A DNA stretch of 64,000 nucleotides from Congeria kusceri (lineage: Eukaryota; Mollusca; Bivalvia; Myida; Dreissenidae): contig CM051033.1 in NCBI GenBank assembly GCA_027627225.1, positions 7,587,801 through 7,651,800 on the forward strand. Reading direction: 5' to 3'. Shown in pieces: positions 32,517 to 43,169 of the stretch (the stretch's first letter is position 1; every line of letters begins with the position of its first letter). A program made the translations under genes and the position numbers. The notes below the pieces were generated by a model. That model saw only the letters and a list, made by a program, of their open reading frames with translations. It was not told the origin of the DNA and did no database searches.

Positions 32517-33387
32517 GTTCTGTTTTTATTGTGTTATTGTACTTTAATGGTCGCTGCGCATGCGTCATTGCATGTCGTCTGCATAGAGTTATGGCTGTCC
32601 ACTGCATTGTATACATATCGTCTAAATCGAAGAGAGTTGTCGTGGTATGTTTGTCCTCGGCAACAGGGTGTGATTGTCCTAGGCAACAGGGTGTTGATGG
32701 CAACGGGGTGTTGTTGTTGCTTGGAACGGGGTGTTGTTCTTGTTGGCAACGAGGTGTTGTTGTTGTTGGCAACGGGGTGTGGTTGTCGTCGGCCACGGGG
32801 CGTGGTTGTCCTATGCAACGGGACGTGGGTGTCCTATGCAACGGGGTGTGGTTGTCCTGTTTAACGGGATAACGTTGTCCTCGGTAAGGGGGTTTGGTTG
32901 TCTTCCGTAACGGGGTGTGGTTGTCCTCGGCAACGGGGTGTGGTTGTCCGCGGCAACGGGGTGTGGTTGTCTTCGGCAACAGGGTGTGGTTGTCCGCGGT
33001 AACGGGGTGTGGTTGTCCGCGGTAACGGGGTGTGGTTGTCCTCGGCAAGGGGGTGTGGGTGTCGTCGGAAACGGGACGTTGTTGTCTTTGGTAACGGGAT
33101 GTGGTTGTCCTCGGCAACGAGGTGTGGTTGTCCTCGGCAACGGGGTGTTGTTGTTCTCGGCACTGGGATGTGGTTGTCTTCGGTAACGGGGTGTGGTTGT
33201 CCTCGGCAACGGTGTGTGGTTGTCTTCGGTAACAAGGCGTTGTTGTCCTCGGCAACGGGGTGTGGTTGTTCGCGGTTAGAAGGCGTTGTAGTCCTCGGCA
33301 ACGGGGTGTGGTTGTCTTCGGCAACGGGGTGTTGTTGTCCTCGGCAACGGGGTGTTGTTGTCCTCGGCAGTGGGATCGGGTTGTCGT
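32517..33387 (-). CDS. Large exon-like 23-bp minisatellite, end of unit A
   Basis: Acceptor 'catcagcttgtttcag' and donor ACAGAAC|gtaaga. Between them lie about 32 units of a 23-mer, - strand consensus GCCGAGGACAACCACACCCC plus GTT. Frames are open for up to 334 codons, reading a 23-residue repeat (EDNHTPLPRTTTPRC then RGQPHPVA), Pro/Thr-rich. The frame then leaves the array into FDLDDMYTMQWT and RRHAMTHAQ before the donor. That non-repetitive tail is conserved in the next copy (33612-34040), which argues for coding use. A signal peptide is not visible. Confidence 0.45.
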
Positions 33388-33611
33388 CTGAAACAAGCTG
33401 ATGTGCGTTCATATGATAAATAATATTTTAACCTTAAAGAATAAATGACGATTTTATCTTGATTATTTAAATGAAACTACCAGAAAACAATGTACGAGTT
33501 GTTTTTTTTATTTCGCCAAAACTAAATAATATTGTAATACCGTACGAATAGCAAGAAAATATATTGTACAATAAAAACATTATGATCACAATTTACGGTA
33601 TTTGTTCTTAC

Positions 33612-34040
33612 GTTCTGTTGTATTACTGTTGTCTTATTGTGCTTAGCTGGTCGCTTCCGCATGCGTCATTGTGTGTCGTCTGCATGAAGTTCCAACTGTC
33701 CACTGCATCGTACACAGGTCGTCTAAATCGAAGTTGTTAATCGTCGGCAACGGAGCGTTTTTGTGGTTGACAACAGGGTGTCGTTGTTGTTGGCAACGGG
33801 ATATTGTTGCTGACAAAAGGATGTTGTTGTTGTTGGCAACGGGATTTTGTTGTCCTCGGCAACGGGGTGTTTTTGCTGCTGGTAACGGGGTGCGGTTGTC
33901 CTTGGTAACGGGGTGTGGTTGTCGTCGGCAACAGGGTGTGGTTGTCGTCGGCAACGGGATGTGGTTGTCCTCGGTAACGGGGTGTGGTTGTTCTCCGTAA
34001 CAGGGTGTGGTTGTCTTCGGCAATGGGGTGGGATTGTTGT
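33612..34040 (-). CDS. Second 23-bp array exon of unit A
   Basis: Acceptor 'ccctttagacag' and the same ACAGAAC|gtaaga donor as the larger copy. About 14 units, then the conserved tail FDLDDLCTMQWTVGTS and RRHTMTHAEATS, where a stop precedes the donor by about 40 bases. The intron side (33490-33610) is also alike in both copies, so this is a ~1.1-kb tandem duplication in which the arrays differ in length. Confidence 0.45.
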
Positions 34041-34352
34041 CTGTCTAAAGGGTGCTACAAAGGCTTCTAACATATAATAAATTAAACATTATCATAATAG
34101 GCAACCTAGAGTGTTAACAATCACAGTTACAATACTGTACTTCAAGGTTTTGTGTACTGACCGTTACCACCGCTCAGAATCTTTAAATGTATTACCAACA
34201 ACAAAAACACAAACTAGTGAAATTAAACGTACTGAATATAGAGACATGATAATTATCTTCCACATAACAATGATTTTATTATATATATAATTAATATATT
34301 ATCACGCGAAAAACAGTAAGAACAGTTTAAAATTAAAATAACAACACGTTAC

Positions 34353-34483
34353 CGTCTACGCTCGTCGAATCAATTGGTTTTCATTATCGTGATGTCCTCC
34401 ATAGGTTTCCTGCGCATGCGTCATGGTCGTCACGGAAGCAAGTTCGTTGTCTGCACCCAGCTCGGCATTGACGTCTGCAATAT
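34353..34483 (-). CDS. Exon module of unit A
   Basis: Acceptor 'gtctgctttcag' and donor GACG|gtaacg. Two incoming bases, then IADVNAELGADNELASVT, TMTHAQETYGGHHDN and NQLIRRA, with a stop just before the donor. THAQE and the following Gly/Asn-rich part align with the neighbour at 34733-34865. Confidence 0.45.
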
Positions 34484-34732
34484 CTGAAAGCAGACTGTAT
34501 ACCAAATAGTTCGTTTATTTTCGTCAAGAATTACAAAAAACAATACTTAAACTTCAAATATATCGACCGTTACAGCCATGCAATAACTTGTTTACTTTAA
34601 ATGAATTACAATTAAAATAATCGCATCATTAGTAAAAAAAAGTTAAAAAGCATTAATTGATAGAAGCATAATGTTGTTTTCCGCAACTCAATGCCTATAT
34701 TTTAATATCACGCAAAAAAACACACAATTTAC

Positions 34733-34865
34733 CGCCCAAAGTCATCGACTCAGTTGGTTTGTATTGTCATATTGTTGCCCTCCCTTAATTTCCTGCGCAT
34801 GCGTCTTTGTCGTCATGGCAGCATGATTGTCGTCTGCATCCAGCTTGGATTGTCGCCTGCATCGT
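34733..34865 (-). CDS. Exon module of unit A
   Basis: Acceptor 'ggcctactttcag' and donor GGGCG|gtaaat. One incoming base, then RCRRQSKLDADDNHAAM, TTKTHAQEIKGGQQ and NTNQLSR, stop shortly before the donor. The first 46 bases are two clear 23-bp units (GATGCAGGCGACAATCC..., GATGCAGACGACAATCA...), which shows that the minisatellites derive from this module type. Confidence 0.5.
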
Positions 34866-35157
34866 CTGAAAGTAGGCCTACAACAAACAGTTCGTTTATA
34901 TCTTCTGCTATAAAAGACATTGTGCATAACGGAATTTGAATTCAATGAATATTTCATAAAAAAAGACGCGCCTCCAGGGAATTTTGATTCATGTGATATC
35001 GAATTACTTGAAAATCGCATTTTCAGCAGCTTATGTACACACGCGTTTTTGCCGAAATCGCAAATGGATTCTGGGTATCTTACAAAATCAACTAAAACGC
35101 ATATTCTTTGAAGTAATATATATTATGGGGATTACATTTATAACAGAAAAATAACAC

Positions 35158-35284
35158 TTAGCTTAGTCCATCGCCGTCATCCATTGTCGACTGCATTTCC
35201 ATTTCCATTTCCGGTTGTCTTACACATCGAACTCTGCATGTCGACAGCATTTCTACACCAAGCATCGGCTATCGTCTGCTACGT
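35158..35284 (-). pseudogene. Frame-disrupted exon module of unit A
   Basis: Acceptor 'ctgagaattttcag' is kept. The reading starts VADDSRCLV, stops, then resumes in another frame as NAVDMQSSMCKTTGNG. Border CTAA|gtgtta resembles the CTAA|gttttatt of sister modules. A small 'ggaaat' triplication is present. Confidence 0.35.
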
Positions 35285-36318
35285 CTGAAAATTCTCAGTC
35301 GTCAACAGAATAAAAATCAAAGCGCTGAACGCCTTGCAGTTGTTCGCTATTGCGTAACACTGGGCACACCATAGACAGTCTGGGCAATTAGATAGGGATG
35401 ATATACGTCACCTTAAATACAGTGGTTGTAAATGTTTAAACGAAAACATTCATTTACGTATTTACTATAACATTTGTTCAATATTATACATTTGACTTGA
35501 TCATTGCCAAGCGATATATACTATTCAAAATGGCAAGTTTAAATACCATATTGCCTCGTAAACATGTCAATCAAATTTTGAAAAAAAAAAAATATCGTCA
35601 TTGTGTAATTATGTTGTTGTTTTTTTTCTTAATCAAGCCGTTTTGAATCATTTTAATTCAATATGTGTAGCTGATGAATTTAGGTCCATTGTAAATCGTA
35701 CGCCACTAATTAAAACGTAATCCGGTGTAAAAACTAGATAAAATCACTTTCAGCAGCTTAAAACTCTGTACGAGTACACTATATTTAAACCCTTTCAAAA
35801 AAATCATTTCAAAATGAAAAACACGATGTCGGCAAGAAACCTAATGAGATAAATTATTTGTCCGATTTTCAATTGCATGCTCTTTCTTTGGGCTACAAAC
35901 ATATATTAATTTAATGACATTCCTACTTGACAGTCCGACATTAAATATTCATTACTAACACACATAATCTGAATATACATGTATAATTATAGTGAAAAAC
36001 GACAATTATGAGTTTCATAACCGGACACTCTCTGAGGAAGACAGATGATTACGCTGTCGAAGATCAAAAGCTGTGGAATTGAACACAACTCAATATTAAC
36101 CTTAAAAACAAACACGATTTAAAAATATTAAACAGTATATGAATGCAAAGACTGTGCTACAAGCTTTTCAAACGTTTTAGCAAGTGGTTTATTTGAATGG
36201 AGTCACTATCAAAATATTGTTTGTTTCTATTGGAAATGTCTTAACGTGTATTCACTTTCAATTAAGCAAGCATCTGGAGTAGCAAAACTGTCAAAACATA
36301 CATGAAACACATTCTCAA
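35285..36318. other. AT-rich spacer within unit A
   Basis: No module, frame or repeat is supported between the modules at 35.2 and 37.0 kb apart from the tRNA-like relic below. Confidence 0.35.
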
Positions 36319-36398
36319 CCCCTGCCGGGAATCGAACCCGGGTCCTTCAGAATGCGAATCCGACATGCGAATCCAATATCCATTAGGCTATTGACGCT
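36319..36398 (-). other. tRNA-Arg-like relic with internal duplication
   Basis: The - strand shows A box TAGCCTAATGG and B box GGTTCGATTCC with a full T-arm (CCGGG/CCCGG). The anticodon region carries a partial repeat ('ggattcgcat' twice), and the acceptor arms do not pair. It is a tRNA pseudogene or SINE head. Confidence 0.5.
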
Positions 36399-36988
36399 AC
36401 AACTTTCCGCGTTAAAATATTTGCGTATTGTAGTTTCTGATATGATAGGTGTATCCGACCTCAATCGTGATACATCGACTATATCCGGAATGATCCTGAA
36501 AAATCAACCGCTACTGCGTAATAATCGCTCATCTGTTCTTTATCGTTATAATGATGACCGCGTAAATAATACAATTAGTTATAACTAAACAACTGCACTA
36601 CTCAACAAATAATATTTACATGAATCAACGATAACGAGATGAATAGGTAAGGGTTAGATTTTGTCTATTCGGCTTGCCTCGAGACCCAAGACTCTCATTC
36701 ATTAATGTATTAGGACGTTGCATAACGTACTATTTTATTGTTCTTCCGCGAGTACCGTCATATTTGATCCTACATTGAAAGTTGTTGACTTAAGTTTTCC
36801 CAACATGTCATGTTCTAATTAAATTCATTATCGTAATGATTGCCATTTGACAAATTAAACAATATTCAAAACGGCACTTGTAACTTGCACGTAGTTGACT
36901 GGCCTAAAGCTGTTAGGATCATAGTTCTTAGACTTTTCAATTTTGGAATTGCGGTATGTTTAGTTGTTCTGCCAACAACTAATAAAAC

Positions 36989-37129
36989 TTAGCTCGTGCT
37001 AACGCCGCCGTAATTGTCGTCTGCACCCAGCGCTGGTCCGCGTCGCTTTCTTGTTGTCCCAAGCGTCGTTGGAGTAGAGGTCGAAGAGGCGGCACTTCAG
37101 CAGCATAGCGGTCACTTCGGTCACCGCAT
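36989..37129 (-). CDS. First exon module of unit A, two open frames
   Basis: Acceptor 'ctttgtatttcag' and border CTAA|gttttatt. With two incoming bases it reads AVTEVTAMLLKCRLFDLY, SNDAWDNKKATRTS, then AGCRRQLRRR and a stop. With one incoming base it reads CGDRSDRYAAEVPPLRP and on to ALARA with no stop. The first reading looks more like a folded protein. It is homologous in position and DNA to 31187-31328 of unit B. Confidence 0.4.
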
Positions 37130-37297
37130 CTGAAATACAAAGCAGAAATACATAGACAAATTAATAAATCATTAATTATTTTAGATGCACAAACTAGGGT
37201 AACATATTACATATTATATACTAGTAATATTTCATATAAACTAGTAATATTGTCATGTTATTCTGTTTTAAGTGACTTGTGAAAGGTAATATAAATC

Positions 37298-37345
37298 ATC
37301 ATCATCATCAGCAGCAGCAGCACCGTCACCATCCATCATCATCAT
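37298..37345. repeat. CAT/CAG microsatellite
   Basis: Runs of ATC/CAT and CAG triplets. Confidence 0.7.
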
Positions 37346-37452
37346 CACGGGTATTATATTATAAACGTAAATGGCAGCTTAAACTCTGGCATTTTGAACT
37401 TTTCTTTATTTAATCCATCCCATTTTTATGCATCAATGTTTTCCCCCAGTGT

Positions 37453-37720
37453 GGGGAGCGGCGGGCATATACGGGACTTTAGACTGCACGCGATTCCCAA
37501 CAGGCGGGAAATTGGCACGCAAATTGATTCCTGGTCCCGGAGAAATAGACTTTGGTCGGATTTTAGATCCCGGTGATATACATCCCCGGGCCATTTGATA
37601 GACATATAGCATCTCCCACTGAGGGGATTTAGACAAATATACTTGGCTCTAGGGTGGGGAATTAGACCCCCCCAAAATAAAATTTGTCAAGAATCCCTGG
37701 GTCTGCATGCCGCTCCCCCC
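37453..37720. mobile_element. GC-rich inverted-repeat element, copy 2
   Basis: GGGGAGCGGCGGGCAT at the left is inverted as GCATGCCGCTCCCC at the right. Internal words 'gtcggattttagatc' and 'agggtggggaattaga' are shared with 19360-19570 and, inverted, with 53630-53840. Confidence 0.7.
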
Positions 37721-37754
37721 ACCCCTGGGGGAAAATAATGATAGGTGCATTATT

Positions 37755-38022
37755 ATCATCAGAAGAGACTAGTATTTATTCGTTTGAACTCCCAGGTCAT
37801 GACCCTGACAGCCAGACGGCAGGGTGGGGGCGCCCTTTCCATCTTGTTGCCTGATTTGACACGGCCTTGGCTTGAGAATTCAATGAAACAAACACTCCTC
37901 TTTTCCGACAAGATAAAATCAGTTTTACTGTTAATAACTCGTACAAATGTCACCCATCTATAAAATCTATAAAGCCTAATTCCTGTACACCCCAAACCCG
38001 AATTTTGAGTTAAAGCTGCCAT
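37755..38022 (-). CDS. Candidate first exon and leader of unit A
   Basis: The - strand ATG at 38022 opens MAALTQNSGLGCTGIRL, 87 codons unspliced. Only MAALTQNS is shared with unit B (31796), where a GT-like donor also follows, so the coding part may be just those codons. The lower block (37755-37870) is duplicated at 31530-31670 and carries GGTCATGACC. The conserved CpG-rich block lies 170-400 bases upstream on the - strand. Confidence 0.3.
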
Positions 38023-38189
38023 TTATGTCAACAATATCAAAGAGTGTATTTAACGTAATAATACATTAGGCGCTTAAGAAGATTCACACTTTCTAGTTAA
38101 AAGATTTAATATTCATTTTTTATAAACTGAAAAAAAGTATTTGCCTTTTTGCCTATTTGCTGAATTATACTTGTAAATTACGTGAATAC

Positions 38190-38415
38190 GTGATTTAATT
38201 ATGACTTATTTGTTTCTGGTATCCAATAGCAACCGGCCTCGTTCCCGCAATCGCTTGGGAACAGGAGCACCGTCGCAGCGCGGAATGCGTCTGCACCAGA
38301 TCGATGAAACCTGTCAACTTGGCGGCCTAAAGACTGGAACCGGAAGAAAGCGTCTATATGAGACAGACACTAATTGGCGTCTTTGGATCACGTGACATAT
38401 AAAATGTGGGGGTTC
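38190..38415. other. CpG-rich conserved block heading unit A
   Basis: Paralogue of 32120-32320. The + frame 38201-38395 reads NRPRSRNRLGTGAPS, LHQIDETCQLGGLKTG and TGRKRLYETD, stop. The - frame reads IDAFFRFQSLGRQVDRF and later SDCGNEAGCYW. It contains CACGTG, and TATA-like 'tttatatg' on the - strand. Conservation on both strands makes the coding strand ambiguous. Confidence 0.4.
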
Positions 38416-39040
38416 GAACACGAAATGTGTATGTATTGAAAACAAAATGTGTCTATGTTACCAAAACTTTGCAACATAAAACAGTATTATGTTCAAAAAG
38501 AAGTTTAACTGTACAAAGTTGTGTAAATACGTGTAGCATGTGTCTCAAGATTTCGTAAATTCAAACAAGAGTTGCAAGTGCAAATTTTACAAAAATATAA
38601 ATAATTCCCTCAATTAACGCACAAAATAACAGTGCAAAAATATTTTACAATCTTAATTGTTAAATTTAACTGAATAAAACTATTCGAAGTTTTATTTATA
38701 CAAACTGAAAATACAACACCTATTAGACTTACATTCACATGATTAGCGATTATAACCACATGTTTGGAGTTATGAGTTGTAGTAGTCCGCTGTGTCAGAT
38801 TGTATGACATCCATCTTGTCCGGGAATAACGAACAAATGGTGCGTTCGCGCCTTTTTTCAATGTATTCATGCGCAGTAAACATCGCCAAAGCACAATCGA
38901 TGTTTCAACAAAAGGAACCCAATCAAAAACCGCGATGCAAATTTTACGCCAATCAATTGTGAAAAAGAACTTGAACTGCACGTGGAAAACGCCCAGAGTA
39001 CATTTGTGATACCGAAATAGTAAAAACAAATCGGTTTACC
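38416..39040. other. Unassigned, one long - strand frame
   Basis: A 139-codon - strand frame (38610-39029) starts MFLLFRYHKCTLGVF. It has no splice support, family match or codon bias that I can see, and may be chance. Confidence 0.2.
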
Positions 39041-39301
39041 AGGGCCGTAACTATGCAAAGTTAATTGCGCACCTTATGCTTACCAAGCTATAAGAAGGGC
39101 AAATAACGTGAACAAACATTGAAATACAATGACAATAACATTGTATCATCTATCGGAATAAATATGTTTGATATATTATTAAGAGTTACATTATTAAATA
39201 AATGCTTATATGGGTTAGAATACTTACTAAATGAAAGACGCGTAAATTAAACTTTTTACTGTGAGTACGGTATGGTCCAGTTCGGTCTAGCTACGCCCCT
39301 G
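39041..39301. mobile_element. MITE-like element with CAGGG(C/G)CGTA ends
   Basis: 'cagggccgtaactatg' at the left and inverted 'caggggcgtagctag' at the right. No clear target duplication. Short and non-coding. Confidence 0.4.
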
Positions 39302-39952
39302 ATTTCAATGATATTATGGTCTTTATGCACGTGTTTTACAAGTTGCATTTTTGGCAGACGAAACTGACCAATCAGAATTTATCCAGATGTAAACATAACA
39401 AACAATGAGTATGACCGATAATATCTTGCATTGTAATTATCAGGTGCCGTATTCCAGAAACATTCTAACTAAAATCTTATCTTTAACGTTGAAAACATAT
39501 ATATTTCACAAACTTTTTATTTCATATTTATATGGCTTTGTGCGAAGTGTTTATTAATTATTAATTTATTACTAACTGCTGTTAATTCTGTAAGTGAAAA
39601 TATTTTAAGTTAAACTTAAGATGTTTCTGGAATACATTTCCTGAAAAGTAAAGTAAAGAAAACCATTGTAAAAAATGTGCCAGATATATAAAAAAAAAGT
39701 TGTAATTTAACTTGATTGCAATACTATTATACTATCATGATTGATATATTAGGCCTAGCCATTATTTGTTATAGTTGTCAATCTCGATGAGTTAACAACA
39801 ACAACATATTATGGTAAAACACGTGACCATATGTTTTATGGATAACTTCATGTGAGTCTGGTGATTTAGATAAGTTACATTTTGTAAATACCTCACCGTT
39901 GTTATAAAATCCTGATTCTGTTATAGAGGGGACATGATAAATAATTTATTTT
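39302..39952. other. AT-rich; right part duplicated at 57.2 kb
   Basis: 39786-39915 matches 57244-57328 ('ggtaaaacacgtgacc', 'catatgttttatgga', 'aatacctcaccgttgtt'). The rest shows nothing. Confidence 0.5.
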
Positions 39953-40214
39953 ACACGTGCGCACGTGTAAGCTACCACGTGCGCACGTGTTAATCATGAT
40001 GTTCCCATGTGTTAACTATCACGTGCGCACGTGATTGCTAACACGTGCGCAAGTGATGATTAACACGTGCACACGTGTTAGCTACAACTTGCGCACGTGT
40101 TAATCATGATGTGCGCACGTGTTAACTATGATAATTAGCACGTGCGCACGAGATAGTTATTACGTGCGCACGTGATAGTTAACACGTGCGCACGTCATTA
40201 TTTACACGTGACGT
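39953..40214. repeat. ~22-bp satellite of double E-box palindromes
   Basis: About eleven units, each centred on CACGTGCGCACGTG or a one-base variant, separated by 6-12 bases such as 'ttaactat'. Each unit is a 14-bp palindrome containing two CACGTG E-boxes joined by GC, and ACGTG (hypoxia-element core) on both strands. Confidence 0.85.
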
Positions 40215-40480
40215 GACACAACCAAGCGACGCAATTATAGGACACTATGACTGTAAGTAACCACAGTACCTCAATCTTGAGCACTTTGTGTACAAGTTGG
40301 TACGATCGTCCTATGAACGAACACCAATCGGCATTCCATTTCGGAAATCTTTCTAGGCTAATTTTCATGTAGACTTCCGGTTTACAAGTAAGGTCGATTA
40401 ACCCGTATTTCATCCACGACACGGCTGTTCCGTTTTAGAAAATGGGACACGTGCCATGGTGCAGACGACAATTATGAACA
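40204..40480. other. Fragment with one 26-bp unit and a 23-mer-like word
   Basis: 'gacacaaccaagcgacgca' (40214-40232) is a single unit of the 26-bp repeat found at 44.9 and 57.7 kb. 'ggtgcagacgacaatta' at about 40460 is identical, inverted, to part of the module at 37.0 kb. Confidence 0.5.
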
Positions 40481-41199
40481 GATTTTTTTTTTCACTTAAA
40501 CAATACATGTTTATCGTGATATAAACAAATAATATACATAATTTAAGTATAGAACAAAGGTTTGGCAAGTTTGTCAATGTGTAATAGATAAATATGGATG
40601 GACGTAATGACTAACAACGATGCACAAGTATATTGTATTTAAATATACCTATCATGGTAAAAGAACCGTTATTTGGAGCATGCTAATCGATGTTAGAACA
40701 TAAACCTACATTAATATAAATAATAGTAAATAATAGTACGAAGGAAAAACATCTATGCTTATACATGCAATCTGAAAGGAAAAATACAGCACTGTATGCA
40801 TTTGTTTGTTAATGATACGAACCGAGCGTCAATGTTTCAATGTCTCAGAATTTATAACAACATAAATTTTATAAAAATCACTGCTTGTATTTATATAGAT
40901 TTACGTTGCTAACATTTTAATTGCAATAAAAGTAGTTATGGATAAAATATAACTAGTTGCCTTTTATAATCGAAAATCTTTGTTTGAATGCCTCGCAGAT
41001 GAATTTGCTTAATAGCAATATCTCTTTTATAGAAGAAGAACTTTATTTTCGAACAGTAAGCATAAGCTCATGAGTTCAAACCATCATAATACATAAATAA
41101 ATATACAAACAATCGTCATGTTCCGTGTGATGTAACGAAGCAGGTAGTAATCTAGTTAAATTATACAAATAGTTGACGGATCAAAATAATTGGGAGAAA
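40481..41199. other. AT-rich sequence, nothing specific
   Basis: No supported feature. Confidence 0.4.
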
Positions 41200-42640
41200 A
41201 GTAAGTTACAGTAATAATGTAGAGCGTACGTACATGTTGTATATTAAAATGTTGAGTCATGTAGTTGAAAAGCTTTATAAATAAAAGTCGCAAGTTTTAC
41301 TGATAAACGTTCATTTTCGGTGTTTAAAAGTTCAATAAATTTAGGGATGTTTGGTCGTTTCCAAAAATATTTATTTAGATATACTTTTCTTTCATTGTAA
41401 TAAAGTGGACATTCAAGCATAAAATGAAACTCATCTTCTATTGTATTACATAATTGGCATTTTCTGTCTGCTCTAGGTATTTTATGTGGTTTGTTCCATC
41501 TACCTCGTTCAATTGCTAATCTGTGCGATGAGACACGTAAGCGGCATAATGCTGTTCGGAATTTTTTTAATTTTGACATTGTCAAGATAGGGCTGGAATT
41601 TAAAATCTGCTAATATTGAATATGTATTCGCACGTGATGATAGATTTAGTCGTTCGTGCCAATTTTGAATAAAACAATCTTTAACTCTTTGTTTAAAGAC
41701 TTTAAGAAAAGCGTCAGTATTGCCTACTCCTTGAAATAACCATACTTGATTAAAACCCATGCTTTCAAGAAATATTTTTACATGTAATGCCCAACTTGTT
41801 TTTGTCGGAGATAAATCCATATCATTTAACATCATTTTGTATGCGTATTTAATGAATTTTCTGTCCGTGGACGTTACAACTTTTAACCAGAATCTAATAA
41901 TATTGTTCATTCTGTTACAATATAGAGATGTTCTACCTACTTCTCCATATATGAAGTCGTTTTGTGTACTCAATTTAACACCTAGTAAGTTTTTCAAAAA
42001 ATGTAGATGTAAACGTTCAAGTTTTTCGCTTTTTAAGAAACCCCATACTTCTGATCCGTAATTTAATATTGGCACAATTAGCTTGTCAAATAGGTCTATT
42101 ATAGATCTGACATCAATATCAGTAAATTTTATTAAGTACTGCTTCAATTTAAATAGGGCCTTAAGTGCCTGACCGTTCAAAATTTCGAAAGTTTTATTAA
42201 ATGACCCTCCAGTAGTGAACGTTATACCAAGATATGTGAATTGATTAACTATTTCAATTTCGTTTCCAGCGTATAGGAATTTAAGGGAATCTTTCAGTCT
42301 TCCAGCTTTTCTTAAAATCATAACTTTAGTTTTATTAACGTTAACGCTTAACTTCCATCTCGTACAGTAATTATGAAGTAAATCAAGTGATTGTTGAAGT
42401 TCAATTTCGTTTAAGGCAAAAATGACAATATCGTCGGCGTATAACCAACAAGATAAGTTTTAAGTGTTCAACATCAATGCCATTTACACCGTTCAATATG
42501 TAATGTTCTTCAAGATCATTAATATACATAGAAAAGATAAAAGGAGATAAACAGTCACCTTGACGTTTGCCTAGCTGACATGTAAATGTGTTACTTAAAC
42601 AATTTTGGTGCTTAATACGTGAGTTAACATTACTATATAG
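41200..42640 (-). pseudogene. LINE fragment: RT C-terminal half, two frameshifts
   Basis: Reading the - strand from 42640: GKRQGDCLSPFIFSMYIND (an RT block of the GxPQG type), a frameshift near 42450, then LYADDIVIFALNEIE with the catalytic YADD, the thumb region NQFTYLGITFTTGGSF and the C-terminal half to about 41585. There an A-run (- strand) causes a second shift into KKFRTALCRLRVSSHR and a final CQLCNTIEDEFHFMLECPLYY Cys/His motif (C-x2-C, H, C; quoted in two overlapping parts in families of this kind). Stop at 41244. It is 5' truncated and not functional. Same LINE family as 24614-25998. Confidence 0.8.
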
Positions 42641-42675
42641 GGATCATATTACATTCATCATATTACCACGAATGC

Positions 42676-42870
42676 CGTATTGTATAAGTTTATAGAAAAT
42701 ATTACCTCTTACTAATTATATTTTGGTTGAAAGAAGTTGTATAAACTTAAACATACTAGGGCGGTTTCTATAATACCGCTTACTGTATTTGTTTCGTAAA
42801 TTTTGATAAGGAGCGCAGACAAAAATAAAATGAAATTCATCCTCGATATCCGAGCTATTACATACTTGCA
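42676..42870 (-). pseudogene. Second LINE C-terminal fragment
   Basis: The - strand encodes LQVCNSSDIEDEFHFIF then VCAPYQNLRNKYSKR and RPSMFKFIQLLST, aligning with the end of the LINE at 41200-42640. It is an independent, very short truncated copy abutting the longer one. Confidence 0.6.
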
Positions 42871-43169
42871 GACAATTATGCAGACGTTAAATTATGCAGA
42901 CAGAAGTTGCACGTGTCAAGCATGTGGCTGGAAGGATGGACTTATTGTAAATCTATTGAAACGCTTTCCATGATTAACTTTTAATAATGGCACAAAGAGT
43001 ATAATTTTTAATAAACCACATGAATAATAATTTATGGAAAATTTTTTATTATGAAGGAATCTAAAGAAAGCGGATAACCTTGTATATTACCAAATCACGT
43101 TTAGTCAATTAAAAAAGACATCTGACACTTTATAATTTGATACATCCTTTTTTAGTTAAAACCGATTTA

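Noticed and set aside
38610..39029. 139-codon - strand frame as a gene
   Set aside because: No homology, splice signals or paralogous conservation seen. Mentioned only as unassigned.
39953..40214. Regular short palindromes with short spacers, CRISPR-like
   Set aside because: Spacers are 6-12 bases and themselves similar, the repeat is a 14-bp palindrome, and the host is an animal. It is a satellite.
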